A DNA stretch of 64,000 bases from Dysidea avara (GCF_963678975.1 NC_089274.1:20669133-20733132); one strand, 5' to 3'. Positions 24,601 through 36,300 are shown, counted from the first letter of the stretch. Notes: a model not told the origin generated them from the sequence alone. Made by a program: numbers and translations.

Positions 24601-27600
24601 TGTAATTTCATAGATCTACCAATAGAAGTACTAGATTGTTCTAGAACATTCTATGTATGTTCTATTAGAAGTCCTCAAAAAAAATGTGGACTCTATTAGA
24701 GTATTACAATAATATTATCAAATATTGAATTAAATCATGCAATGAAATACATTTATAAGTCTGTCATTGTTGTATCATTGTCATTGTCATCATCATTGTA
24801 TCTACATAGAAAAGAAGAAATGTGAGTAAAAACAAACCTCAAAGTCAGCCATAGGCTGGTTTTGGGGGCCTTATAAAGTACAAAAAGAAGTGAAATCCAC
24901 ACAAAAACAGCCAAGCTGTGAAAAAGTGGTGCGGCCTGTAAAAGCCTGGGTGAAAAAAGTTGTGAAATCAAAGGTGGCGGTCAAGAAATGGCTGCAATGA
25001 TGTTAATGCTAAAAAAAATTTAATGATGGCTTTGTGCATTGTTAAAATTCATTAGCATTACAGGTTTTTGCAATTGAATTCGTCGCCTTTGCAATTGAAT
25101 TCGTCCCGTTTGCAATTGAATTCGTCGGTATTGCAATTGAATTCGTCCCGTTTGCAATTGAATTCGTCGGTTTTGCAATTGATTTCGTCGCTTTTGCAGT
25201 TGAATTAGTCGGTTTTGCAATAGAATTCGTCGCGTTTGCATTACAATTCGTCATAAACAAAACGGCTCCAAGAAGCCAACCCGTTCATTAAGAGATGAAC
25301 TATTTATGCCTTGGAGAGTTACACTTGAGACACTAGAAGGTAATTGAAGCTGGTAGTATGCGAAGTTGATAGCTGTCTGACAAGTTAATTAACTTGCTCG
25401 CGAGTGACCACACCCATCGCGAATGGCGTAGTAGAATTTGGAATGTTGTTGGAGAGGTTGTATAGGAAGAATTATTGCCTTATAAAGAGTTGTTTACTAC
25501 AGTTGTACTTGAACAAGTTCTTGTAGCAGCTGCTACATCATGTTTTCATGTTTGCTCCAGCTGCCATTCTTGTTATGGACGAATTTAACTGCAAAAGCGA
25601 CGAATTCAATTGCAAAAGCAACGAATTCAATTGCAAACGGGACGAATTCAATTGCAAAACCGACGAATTCAATTGCAAACGGGACGAATTCAATTGCAAA
25701 CGGGACGAATTCAATTGCAAAAGCGACGAACTCAATTGCAAACGGGACAAATTCAATTGCAAAGTCGCCGAATTCAATTGCAAAAACCTGTAACATCATT
25801 GCAGCCATTTCTTAGCCACCACCTTTGATTTCACAACTTTTTTCACCCAGGCTTTTTAAGGCCACACCACTTTTTCACAGTTTGGCTGTTTTTGTGTGGA
25901 TTGTTTACAACAGCATAATATTAAGTGAGCACATTTTAGATTGTATGACTGCTCCATGTTTAAAGTACATGGGCCTTCTCTTCATACAGTATATGCCCCA
26001 TACATGTTGGTATAGTGATCAGCTGTATGCATGAGTGTCCTGTAGTGTTCTGCTGTGTTGTTTGTGATGTGTATGTATACTGTGATGCATGTGTGTGCCC
26101 CCATATATCGCACATTATGTATTGATCATGTGATCCCCTTGTAGGTGTGAAACTGCAGCCGATGACATCAAGAACATCACTTCAAAGGATCAAGTGGAAA
26201 AACTAGCCAGTCAAGTTGAGGAAGCCTTGTATGCTCTTCACAATGACATCACCACAAAATACAAGACAAAATATCGCAGTCTCCTCTTCAACCTGCGGGA
26301 TCCTAAGAACCAGGTAAACAGCAATGCATAGAAAAGGGTTTATTGTAGTTGTCTGGTGTAGGGATTGTTTCAGAAGGTCGTACGTGGAGAACTGCAGACT
26401 GACAAGTTAGTCACATTAACTTCAGAGCAATTAGCCTCAGAGGAACTGAGGCAGTGGAGACAACAAGAAATTAAGAAGGTAAAACTATTACTATGTATTT
26501 GAGGGATGATAGGATTCATTAGGTAAAGGGAAAAGTAGCTGTTAAATGATAGAGGTAGTTTGTTGTAGTCATATAGTATTGATATAAGATGTAATCTGGG
26601 CTCATTTGTTTAGCATTTGGAGAAGGTAAAGGAGAGAGAAGAAGAGATCAATAGAGACAGCAGCTCAACAAAGAGGAAGATCACATATAAAGGAGAAATT
26701 GAGATTGAGGCAACTGAGAAAGAACAAGTGATCACGGGATTTGTCCTTGTATCACATGATCTTCTCCTTATATAGGCATTGTCCAGTGAACGCCCTCAGG
26801 CCGCTCCTGTAGTTAGTCCATTATCAACAGTAACATCACCAGGCTTACCAAACACTACATTTCAACATGGTTCACACACATTTGACGCTCATTGTGACAT
26901 TTGTCAAGGAAAACTAGTAACCCCCTCAACTGTCCCTGTGAAGGCTACTGTTGTCAAAGAATTGGCTCCAATGGAAGTTGATAAACCAGAAAGGTACTAT
27001 AATATGTGACTGTCTCAACAATTACCTGCATAATTTGCTCACGTGTAAATTAAAATTTATAAAGTAGGTGAAATTACGCATTCTATTAAGAAAAGTATGC
27101 AAGTGTTAATTGAACCATTATTCAGAAAAAGCAAGTCTCAAATTTCCTAAAGGGCTGAGCATTTTGTTTACAATGCAGTATCATTTCTTCATTTGAAACA
27201 CCTTCATACTTTTTTGTGTGAGCAAATACTGAGCTAAGACTATGTACCTTGACAAGTTATGGTGAACATTTAAGCCGAATCCCAATTTAGTAGGCCGATT
27301 TAAATGAAAGTAATGGCTACAAATTTACGTAGTTGTAGTCGCTGTATAGATCAATGTCTATTACTACTGGTTATTTTAAAAAATTAAAAATTTCAAAAGG
27401 AGTAGGGGTTGATATAATACTAGATGAATTAAAACTTGGAAATTTTAAAATGGGAATAGGGATCGCTGAAAATAGCCACAAAACAAGAAGGGATCGCTAG
27501 GGTGGTAATGTAAACCACAAATCCCTATTTTGACTCTGTCATAAATCTTTAGTTACATGCTCTGTCATTTTGAAGTGAGTCAAAATAGGGATTTGTGGTT

Positions 27601-30600
27601 TACATTACCACCCCAGCGATCCCTTCTTGTTTTGTGGCTTTTTTCAGCAATCCCTATTCCCATTTTAAAATTTCCAATTTTTAATTCATCTAGTTTGTGT
27701 ACTTTTTAATCAATCCAGTAATGGATTATGAGATTTCTTCTATTGATAATAAAGACTGTTGTGAATAGTGTAATTTTGCATTCTGCATAGTAACACTGTC
27801 AACATTTCAGTACACACATGAAACTGATCAAATTGCAATGTGCATACAGACTGAGAGTCTCCTAATATGAGCTACAATTTACATTACTGGTGCCTTTAAT
27901 AGCTGTCAAATTCAGTGCAAGGATTGTAATTATACACTTGACTGCATTATTAGAGTATTTAAGTGACTGCTCTATTAGAGTATTTAATCTGGATAACCCA
28001 CCCACGTACAATAATCATGGAGCGAAAAAACCACCTTGCAACAAAGTCATCAGCCCAGATTAAGCTTCCTGGCCTATAATTCTATTAGCCACAAGTAGCG
28101 CACACCAAAAAACGCAACTCTGAGCATGATCTTGTATGGCTTCTCGAGCATAATAGCGCTTTGGCAAGAAGAGACGGCCCAGTTTGGGCTGTTTCAATCT
28201 GAAAACGAAATCAAAAATAGGTTATGGACACGCACAATGATCCATTCAGCAAGCCTTGCTACTTTTTATCCCAGGATTCTCCTTGTAAACTTTGCTATGC
28301 CTGTGAAAGAATAATAATATTATGAATAATAATAATAATATGAACAAATTGGCAAATTTCAGTGTTGTCTGAAATGCACATACTGTTTTCTTTTCACTTG
28401 ATACTTACTAGTGGACCTATACTCATTGCAAAGAACCACCAGAGGGTTGTTTTGAATTGAAGGATGCTTTTCAAGGTGGTTTTTAGGTGAGCGTTCTATT
28501 AGGATTTTTGCAAAAAAAACATGGGCGATCCCTCTTATGAACCCACTATCATGGTTCATGATACACGCTACAAAAAGTAAGGAAACAAGCTCAAAAATGT
28601 TACAGCTGAAATGAGAAATGATCCAGCAGTAAAAAGTAAGGAAACGAGATTAGACAACTACTTGCTAAAATGAGACACACTTTAATCCCTACTTTTGGCT
28701 AGCATCTTGAAATGAGACCATCAAATTAGCCAAAAATAGGGATTAAAGTGTGTCTCATTTTAGCAAGTAGTCGTCTAATCTTGTTTCCTTACTTTTTACT
28801 ACTGGATCATTTCTCATTTCAGTTGTAACATTTTTGAGTTTGTTTCCTTACTTTTTGTAGCATGTATGTTATATCAACCCCGTGAAATTTTTAATTTTTT
28901 AAATAACTAGTTTGTTTACTTTTTTTCTAGCTATACTCTTTTTGTATAGTCGAAATATTTCGAGGGGGAAATTTTCACTGATTTCGCAGTTTTGCGTGTT
29001 AGCTATCAGCGAAAATTTTAGCCTTGAACTATTTTGACCTCCATATAGTCTAATACATTTTGTGAGTGTTTGCAAATCTGCAAAAATTTTATTTTTAGCA
29101 ACATTACACCTCGGTTATACGGTATAAATATCGCTTGAAGCAGCTACCGTACACAAGGAAATTTTAATGTCAAAAAACTTTGACGAATTGGTTAATTTGT
29201 CAAATTTAAATTCATCAAATGTTTATAAGCGCCCTTGTGTACAGTATCTTTTTAACTTCGTAAGCTATAAGCGCCTCTAAAAATAATTGTCGTTTTGTCT
29301 TAAATAGTGCTGTACACTAGTGTGCAATTAACCCGTTATTTTGTCTAGGTCAGCCAATACCATACGCTAGGAAATTTTGATATCAAAAAAATTTGACGAA
29401 TTCAGACTTCGGCAGATTTGATGAATAAAATGTTGACGAAAATCAAGAAATTGTAGGCAAAACCTGTACTTTTAAGGGCGCTTATAAACATTTGACGAAT
29501 TTAAATTTGACGAATTAAACCGATTCGTCAAATTCGTCAAATTTTTTTGACCACAAAATTTCCTTGTGTACGGTAACCTGTGAAGAAACCTTTAAACTGG
29601 TTATTACCCACCCACTTGGTAAACCATAAAATTACCCCTGCTGATAAGTGTTAACATCATAACATATAAACTCAAAGCATGTGTAAATATGTGATTGTAA
29701 TAACTGTTATTGCAAGACAGGATGTTGATGGTCACTTTGGTACCACCCTAAACCTTGCAGCAGGCTTGTTGAGTTGTATTATGTCTGCCAATATACAAAC
29801 AAACCAATTAATTGGTTATTGCCAATTATTGGTAGGCAATTAACTGGTGACAAAAAATTTGTAGGTGTACAGCACTAGTCTTAAAGCTATTACAGCAACT
29901 GTTTAAGGCTTCAGCTGCATTTCTAATGGCCTAAATGTTGATGATTTTACAGTAAAGCATCGCTGGAGAGTCGACCGTTACAAGAGTGGAACCCTTGCTT
30001 TTAGAAGTCTGGATCCCGAGGTGGATCCGTCCCTCAAAAACATTATTAGCTAGCTACCTCACAAAAAAAAAGCTAAACTGATAATTAAGACTATGACTAC
30101 CCAGCGTTAATAAATGCTAGGGACAACTCCTTGGGTACTACACCTGTTCATCCTCATCTTACGCACACGTATTCACACTTATGTTAGGGTTGTGGCACGC
30201 CGCAACTATTAATTATCCTTCGAGAAGAACAAAGAAGCGGATGAATGATGAAAGTAAACAGCATGGTGCAGTAATCGAAACAACAGATTTGTGAATCCGC
30301 TGTCATTACCTTGACTGTCTGAAATTTCTGGAGCCGTACACCTAGCGCTACCGGGTCTTACAGCAGGCAGGCTGGCAGACGAAATGTAGGTGAATTTCAA
30401 AATTTTAAAAAACTCATTGTACATCGAAACATTTGACTTTTTGCTTTGTTTACCCGAAGTACAGCATCATTATAACAGTACTATTGCATTCCGGGTGGTT
30501 TTTTTCGGTTGAAACTTATTGCAAGACCATTTTTTAAGATGTGAAAATCCACGAAACCATATGATTTCTTACCAACCTTTACTATGCAGTACTATCGTAC

Positions 30601-33600
30601 TGTATGATAATTCCAAAAACTCACCCTATTAGGCTGAACTGTTTTGGAAACCCATTTCTTGGACACTTAAGATATAACTGAGACTATTCAGAAATTGTGT
30701 GAACTGAGGGTTTATGCTGAGATGGTCACATATATTATGTTGCATGTTGTTGATGTCATGTTACTTTGAAAACAGGCAGGAGGAATTCAGTAGTAAGCCA
30801 CTGTCTGTTTCCCCCAAGTGGAAAGGTTTAATCTCTATGCCAACCTTCACTAAGTTTGTGGCCACGGCCCGGAGCCTATCTGGGGCAGCAGATCACATGT
30901 TGGAGGTGTGCTTTAATTTAGATTCTCTGTAGTTCATGTTTTTGCTATGTAGGTGCTTCCTGACATGTTGAATGTTGAAGGAAGGATCCGATTTAATGAT
31001 GTGTGGGAGTACTTAAACAAATTACAATTGTCAAGTACCCGAGTGAGTATTCTTTAGGGAGAAGAGGAGCATACTCAGAAAAATGGGGTGAATTGTGCAC
31101 TTTGTGATAAAAGCATGAAATTTTCCACATAGTTATTACACCTCATGACATGAAATTTGAGAGGTGGAGCCATCACAGAGTTGACCCTTTGGTGTCTTTT
31201 ATAGCTTGTTTTATGTCCAAAATAGTAACCTTTGTCTATATATCACCCATACAGCACTCAGTTTGTTCAAATCAGGGTTTCAAATTGAAGATCTTTATCC
31301 AAGAAACAAGTTACATATTCCGTTTCAGAGTTATGGCCATTTATATGAGCTACAAACACATATGTGACCCAATCTGGGAAAACTAGTCTTATCACCTGTT
31401 TAAAAGTATTGAGAAATGCTGGTTTTAACTATTTAGTGTATTGTAACTCACTAATGGTTAAAGCTATGTGTACCAAATTTTCACACGTTTTATACCAATT
31501 CCTTACCTTTCAGAGCATCCACTGTGCAAGTATACGTAGCCAGCAGCTAAGTTTCCTGCCATTTTAGATAGTTTTAAAACCTATGTATCAGGTGAGCTCC
31601 AAAAAGGGAGAGATGCGGGGGCCCGGAAGGAGGACAAGAGGCTGTTTAAAAAATTGAAAAGGAAGGCGTAGGGATGAAATAGGCCAAGTTATGGGCCATT
31701 CAGGTCTCAAAACTGGTTAAAATGAAAGCACATTTACAGCACAGGTCTTTATTCAACACCATGGTGCTGTATAGCCACACACAGCCAATCCCAGACTGGC
31801 CAGAGCTCCATTATAATAATTTAGCTAATCATTTATGTGTTGTATACAGGGAACTAATACAACCAGAGAGTAGAAAGAAATCCAGGGGTAAGGCGTAAGG
31901 GTATTTACCCTCCTCTTTTGAGGTAATTCAACGAAAGTCATTGTCATTATTGTTCTGTCATCCGTTTAAACCCAAAATCTGAGGTTGTTTACGGCTATAA
32001 ATTTGTTTCTTTAATAGTATTGTTTCTAAAGTTTCTGTTATTGTGAAGACTACATGCTACTTTTGATCAAGATTGCTGTAAAGCTCTGGAAAATATTTAT
32101 TTGAGGTTGTAAGACTTATTATTAGCAAAATGGAACACATTTGCTGAACAGAGACTGTATTGAATTGAAAAGACATAAATTGTCCAGTGCTCTCCCAATG
32201 TCTTTTTCTTAAATCTTAAATGAAAATTATGCAATTTCATGGGACCAGGGTACAAGATGTAGGTGTTTGGGATGATAATCCTTTCTATAGTCAGTTCACA
32301 AATTGGCATGGTCTAAATGTGCGTGCACATCAGTTCCAGATACCAAAGTCGTTGTTGCTGCCATAGGTGGCGGAAGGGGGGGGGGGGCTAGGGGGCTAAA
32401 GCCCCCCTCAGAATGATATCACACCGAAATTATCTTTCTTGGAGTGGGGCTGAAAACTGTGATAAAGATCGAGATACTCTAATAGAGCAGTCACTCTAAT
32501 AAAGTAGTCAGTGTGTAGCGAGCTATGTAAGGATTTTTATGTAGTTTATCAGCTAGAAATGGTAGCTGGTGAGGTGGAAAGCTCTTGTCAGTTGGTTGTG
32601 ACCTTCTTTTTTTTTTTTTTTTTTTTTGGTCTCACCTTACCTAACTATAGAAATAAGTCTGGGTCAGCCCAGCCCCCCCTCATATCAACTACTTCCTCCA
32701 CCGCTGGTTGCTGCTAAAACCTTTTTCCATAGCTTTAAAATGGAAAAGGTTTTACAGCAACCTTGACTGAATGTAGCATGTGGCCTTTACTTTTTATACA
32801 TCAGATATTATGATTGATGCAAATTATAAATGTTACATTCAGATTTGACGCAAATTATAAACGCCATAAACAACCCCAGATTTTGGGTTCAAACTGATGA
32901 TAGCATAGTAATTACCTTTGTTGGATTACCTCAAAGGAAGAAGGTATGTACCCCCTGGGCCTTACCCCTGGATTTCTTTCCTCTCTCTGGTTGCATGATT
33001 TTGTAGCTCATATAAATGGCCATAACTTTGGAATGGAATAAGCTATGAACTTGCAATGAGTATCAACTTGTTTCTTGGATAAAGATCTTCCTGGTTTGAA
33101 CAAATTGGGTGTTGCATGGGTGATGTATAGACAAAGGTCACTATTTTTGGAAAAGGACACCAAAGGTCAAATCTGCAATGGTTCCACCTCTCAAATTTCA
33201 TGTCATGAGGAGTAATAACTATGTGTAAAATTTCATGCTTTTATCACAAAGTTTACAATTCACTGAGTATGCCGCTCTTAGTTATTTTATGTTGTGATAC
33301 CTGTGTGCGTTATAAACTAACGTACATGATTTTATAGGACATATCTGTGATTTGTTTTGAGTCAGTCAAAGAAGCAGAAGATCAAGCTAGTTACATCGCT
33401 CTACTTGACTATTTGGTTGGCCGAGACCGTTGTGGCGTGGTTGCCCTTGGTGTCCGTGAAATCAAAGATTTCTACCTTGTTCCATTAATCTCAGGAGCAC
33501 CCATACCCAAATACCTCCCTGCTGAGACTAAGAAAAGTTAGTTGTTGTCTTGGTAACATAATAGTGTTTGTTATATAATACCACAGGGTTATCAGCTGGA

Positions 33601-34512
33601 CAGCGAGAAGATGTGTTGCTAGGGGTGATCGTACACAATAAGGCACTAGGCAGCAGTAGCAGGTCAAGACATCACCATAGACACAAGAGAACACACCATA
33701 CAAGTCACCCTCATGATCACACACACCAACAGCACAAGAAGCCAAAAATGGAAGTGGGTATTGGCAGTGTTACCCCACCTGAAAATGGTCCTGAATCACC
33801 AAGGAAACCATCATCCACCACTCCCATCCTAGCAGATCAGATACCATCTACTAACATAACACACTTCAGTGCTGGACTAAACAATGATGTACTGAGCAGT
33901 GCTGGACTAAACAGCATTGGGTTGAACAGTGAAGAATTAAGTGATGGTGCTAAAGAATCCACCAGCAATGTTGGCAGTGATGATGAAGCATATAGCCCTT
34001 CAGATAACGTGGAAAAACCAACAGCAATAGCTACTAACAACACAGATACTTTAAATACCACAACTACCCTCACTACTACAGACACTATTATTGCTCCAGC
34101 ATTGTCTCCCAACACAATGTCTCGACTACAGAGTCTCATTGAAACAGTCAAGGAAAGTATTGCAACAATGCCTACGGTCAAACAAGAGGAGCCATCTCCT
34201 ATTGAAGAACCTCCTCCTCCACCAGTACAGAAGGTGGAGGAGGATGAGAACACTACTAAAAGTGCTTATGTCTTCCATGAAACTCTGCCTCCTAATGTAG
34301 CTGTACCAGTTGCCACAATAACTATGACAACAACAGCCTCATCAGTAGTGAATCAACAACCTGTATCTGGTTTCTATGGTAACCCAGATGTACACCCCCA
34401 CCAACCCTTATATGGATCTGGTGATCCATCACAATTTGATCACCATGGTTACCAGGAACCAAGAAGACGCTGGTCTCCTTACAAAGGCAAATGGTCACCA
34501 AATGGAAGATGA
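18625..34512 (+). CDS. DIDO1: DIDO1/PHF3-type PHD-TFIIS-SPOC protein
   Basis: Nuclear transcription and chromatin protein; the SPOC domain of this family binds the phosphorylated RNA polymerase II tail. Fifteen exons: 18625-19196, 19254-19375, 19506-19594, 19644-19769, 21467-21551, 23149-23363, 23749-23836, 26145-26313, 26362-26478, 26614-26727, 26776-26993, 30776-30905, 30953-31042, 33338-33536 and 33587-34512. An acidic N-terminus leads to the PHD finger (LWCICRKPHGDR, FMICCDHCEEWYHGDCVGIS), a small Cys motif (RCVQCHG, LCSKDCIHKH), the TFIIS central domain (VRENAKKLLAQALWHR, KYKTKYRSLLFNLRDPKN, ASEELRQW), a HCDICQGKL motif, the SPOC domain (WKGLISMPTFTKFV, RIRFNDVWEYLNKL, FYLVPL) and a His/Ser/Pro-rich tail ending WSPNGR. 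The domain order fits DIDO1 and PHF3 equally well, and one ancestral gene is likely. Large introns are loaded with foldback elements. Confidence 0.9.
19391..19459 (+). repeat. (TG)n microsatellite, DIDO1-like intron 2
   Basis: About 34 TG units start 15 bp after the splice donor of the PHD exon and end 46 bp before the next acceptor, filling most of a 130-bp intron. Confidence 0.97.
19975..20780. mobile_element. Foldback element with ~330-bp arms, DIDO1-like intron 4
   Basis: Sequence from about 19975 to 20290 is repeated in inverse orientation from about 20465 to 20780 with roughly 80-85 percent identity by eye, around a spacer of about 170 bp. Landmarks shared by both arms are GGAAACAG, CATAGAACTCACCAC, GTTCTTAGA/CTAAGAATTG and TGAAGCACATGTTACTAGAAG. 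Short reading frames here are only repeat sequence. The rest of the intron to 21460 holds nothing recognisable. Confidence 0.75.
21585..21662 (+). repeat. Long (GT)n microsatellite, DIDO1-like intron 5
   Basis: About 39 uninterrupted GT units beginning 33 bp after the donor of the CVQCHG exon. It produces artificial Cys-Val and His-Thr reading frames. Confidence 0.97.
21730..21937. mobile_element. Foldback element, family C (short member)
   Basis: Left arm AAAACAGCCAAGCTGTAAAA and its complement at 21917-21937; inside, GTGAATCAAAAATGGCGGTC is opposed by GGCCACCTTTGATTTCAC. The same arm sequence bounds the larger element at 24896-25901. Confidence 0.75.
22140..22400 (+). repeat. Degenerate minisatellite (about 35-40 bp unit)
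   Basis: Roughly seven imperfect copies of a unit containing GACTTGTTTGTAGCTGAACT lie in DIDO1-like intron 5. Spacing and sequence vary between copies. The rest of the intron up to 23148 shows no gene. Confidence 0.7.
24465..24545 (-). repeat. tRNA-derived SINE-like fragment
   Basis: On the minus strand, an A-box-like AGTTCAATGGTTAAG and a B-box GGTTCGAACTC lie about 40 nt apart, the spacing of a tRNA internal promoter. The acceptor and T stems do not pair properly, so I call it a SINE head or tRNA relic, not a functional tRNA. It lies in DIDO1-like intron 7. Confidence 0.5.
25061..25255 (-). repeat. 21-bp tandem array, left arm
   Basis: About nine copies of a 21-bp unit with core GCAATTGAATTCGTC and a variable 6-bp linker (CCCGTT, CGCTTT, GGTTTT). 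The right-most units are more diverged (GATTTC, AGTTGAATTAGTC, TTACAATTCGTC). Confidence 0.9.
25577..25793 (+). repeat. 21-bp tandem array, right arm
   Basis: About ten copies of the complement of the left-arm unit (GACGAATTCAATTGC core). Because 21 is divisible by three, several frames on both strands stay open as seven-residue repeats; these are almost certainly not proteins. Confidence 0.9.
27420..27694. mobile_element. Hairpin element (about 110-bp arms), DIDO1-like intron 11
   Basis: Left arm CTAGATGAATTAAAACTTGG through AAATCCCTATTTTGACTC, opposed by the right arm ending TTTTTAATTCATCTAG. The arms are nearly identical and the loop is about 60 bp. It lies in the 3.8-kb intron between the Cys motif exon and the SPOC exons. 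The flanking stretch 26994-27419 holds no recognised gene. Confidence 0.8.
28567..28859. mobile_element. Hairpin element (about 130-bp arms), DIDO1-like intron 11
   Basis: The left arm begins GCTACAAAAAGTAAGGAAAC and the right arm ends with the complement GTTTCCTTACTTTTTGTAGC. Arms run to AAAATAGGGATTAAAGTGTG with few mismatches, and the loop is about 30-40 bp. Like the element at 27420-27694, it has a core related to AAAATAGGGATT, so the two may belong to one superfamily. Confidence 0.8.
29145..29575. mobile_element. TIR element TACCGTACACAAGG, DIDO1-like intron 11
   Basis: The ends TACCGTACACAAGGAAATTT and the inverse (AAATTTCCTTGTGTACGGTA) bound a 431-bp AT-rich unit containing many GACGAATT/AATTCGTC repeats and internal TTTATAAGCGCCC and GGGCGCTTATAAA. 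A non-autonomous DNA element. The neighbouring stretches 28860-29144 and 29576-30775 contain no recognised gene. Confidence 0.75.
31066..33277. mobile_element. Large foldback with a second element nested in its left arm
   Basis: The outer arms (31066-31350 versus 33003-33277) match in inverse orientation, including ATGACATGAAATTTGAGAGG and its complement. The left arm then stops at GAGCTACAAA, a family A TIR element occupies about 31358-31810, and the left arm resumes at about 31850 (CAACCAGAGAGTAGAAAGAA) opposite 32840-33003. The loop contains a G-rich/C-rich unit near 32360-32716 and a poly-T run. The whole structure occupies the intron between two SPOC exons. Confidence 0.8.
31358..31810. 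mobile_element. Truncated family A element inserted in foldback arm
   Basis: Begins TGTGACCCAATCTGGGAAAA and is recognisably about 80 percent similar by eye to the reverse complement of 6371-7013 through GCCATTTTAGATAG and GGAAGGCGTAGGGATGAA. Similarity ends near GACTGGCCAGAGCTCCATTA, so its right end is missing. Confidence 0.75.
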
Positions 34513-35023
34513 CTGCTATTATTTTCATGCCATTCTGTTCTGTTGTTTTTCTCTACACTACAATAACATATAACCAAATCTATACTATCATCATCTATTA
34601 ATATTTTTATCTGCAGCAATTAGTGAAATATATGTACCACCATAAGTAGCTGACTATTTTGTTTTTGATGCCTAAAGTTAGGTTGGCAAATTGTAAACAA
34701 TTATACAATTTTGGCTATCATTGCATTATGGTGCTGCGTAATTCTTTTTCCCAAAAATTCATCAGACTGCTTTAGTGGTGACATATAAATGTGGAATTCT
34801 ATGTATTTCAAGCATGACTGGTTTTCCAAAATCTGGTCATAAATTCAGACTACATGCTGCATGGCTGCAAGGACATAGCTAATAATATGCCTATGAACTA
34901 AGCGCTGAATTCAAACTAGCTACATAGTTCATGCACTAAATGGTGTCATGATGGATTAAAGACAAGTCACACAAGTTTTGCTGTGCACGTATAATGTGAA
35001 CATACATGGGAAAATTACCATTA

Positions 35024-36058
35024 CAGGGGTGGATTTAGAATTTACAAAGGGGGGGTTAAGTCAAAGTACTAATTTCTCATGTGAAGTTGTGCAAAACATA
35101 CCTCCCAGCATGCTGGAACTAGGGGGTCTGGGGGCATGCCCCCCAGGAAAATAGGTACTGCAATTTGGAGACATTTCCACATACAAATGCTTATAACTAT
35201 TTGCCTATATAAATATTTTATATACTTCCCTTAGGTGTAGATAAGGTATAAGCTCTGCAGCATTTGTTAATGAACACAACCAACACCCTCTCACAATTGC
35301 ACAACAACAGGTGCATGTTAGAGATTGAAACTGAAATTTGAATGATACAACATTTAATCTGAGCATTTTCAGTGGCATGTGTATACTTATATATTGGCAT
35401 AAGTACAGGGGAGGAGAAATAGAGGGAGCAACTGCCCCCCCTCCCCACACACTTTTACAAGTGGAGGGGCAGTGCCCCCTCACTTTTTCCAATGCCCAGT
35501 TGCCAAAGTAAAGCAACTATTTTAGTCATTAGCCAACTTACTTTACCTTTATTTACTGGGATTTGTGCTAAAGGTTATGCAAACATGGAACACTGCATGA
35601 ATCAATACTGGGAGTGCACGAGATCGATATGCTCTAATAGAGCAGTCACCTAACTTCTCTAATAGAACATTCAGCAGAATCATTAGTTTGCCCTGCTATA
35701 TGCAATTAATTCAACATGTCTTCACTAACACTTATATCTATATGTATATAATCAACAACAGCATGAGTCTATCTGAAATGCCTTCATTTACTGATGTATC
35801 TAATTGTACAGTGTCTCAATGATGGCCATTGCATAGCAGTATCCTATTCAAGTACACATGTTCCACTGAAAATGCTCAATCTCAAAGCATCCAAATCTCA
35901 AAATTTTCCTGTGGGGGCATGCCCCCCAGACCCCTTAGTATTGGCATGTTTTGCATGCTAGAGTGCAAAGCACACTAAGGTACATTTAATGATTTTGTAA
36001 CTTACAGCCAACCTACATGACTTGCCCCCCCACTTTTGGGTGCTGTTCTCCGCCCCTG
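35024..36058. mobile_element. CAGGGG-ended foldback element (hAT-like)
   Basis: The left end CAGGGGTGGATTTAGA and right end TTCTCCGCCCCTG are short inverted ends of the type common in non-autonomous hAT elements. Further in, TCTGGGGGCATGCCCCCCAG near 35126 is opposed by GTGGGGGCATGCCCCCCAGA near 35911. The 8-bp flanks do not match, so a target duplication is not supported and the exact ends are uncertain. Confidence 0.55.
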
Positions 36059-36300
36059 CATAAGTATATATAGATGAATCAGTTATTATTTAAATAGACT
36101 AATGCACTTCATTGTATGTATAGGCACATCTTTAGGTGCAGACAGATATGGAAAAATTCCATAGCAAAACCAACTATTATGTATCTGCTGAATGTTCTAT
36201 TAGAGTCGCTAGGTGACTGCTTTATTAGAGTATCTTGATCTTGTGCACCTCCTATAAACTGTATTTGTAAACTTATTTGTAAACGTATTTGTAAACTGTA

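Larger units (their letters stand above)
24896..25901. mobile_element. Foldback element, family C (long member) with 21-bp arrays
   Basis: Outer arms of about 110 bp are about 95 percent identical by eye (left 24896-25007, right 25792-25901; TCCACACAAAAACAGCCAA at the left end, inverse at the right). Inside each arm lies a tandem array of a 21-bp unit with core GCAATTGAATTCGTC, in opposite orientations (25061-25255 and 25577-25793). A unique spacer of about 320 bp sits between them. No transposase is seen. It lies in intron 7 of the DIDO1-like gene. Confidence 0.85.

Noticed and set aside
25533..25828. Heptapeptide-repeat proteins (AIEFVPF, NSIANGT, FNCKRDE types)
   Set aside because: They arise because the 21-bp repeat is open in several frames on both strands; no unique domain, splice support or start context is seen.
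28126..28314. 62-residue frame in a DIDO1-like intron
   Set aside because: Lies inside an intron, has no splice partners and no recognisable motif.
35024..36058. Full-length hAT with an 8-bp target duplication
   Set aside because: End motifs fit, but flanking octamers (TACCATTA and CATAAGTA) differ, so the insertion signature is not supported.
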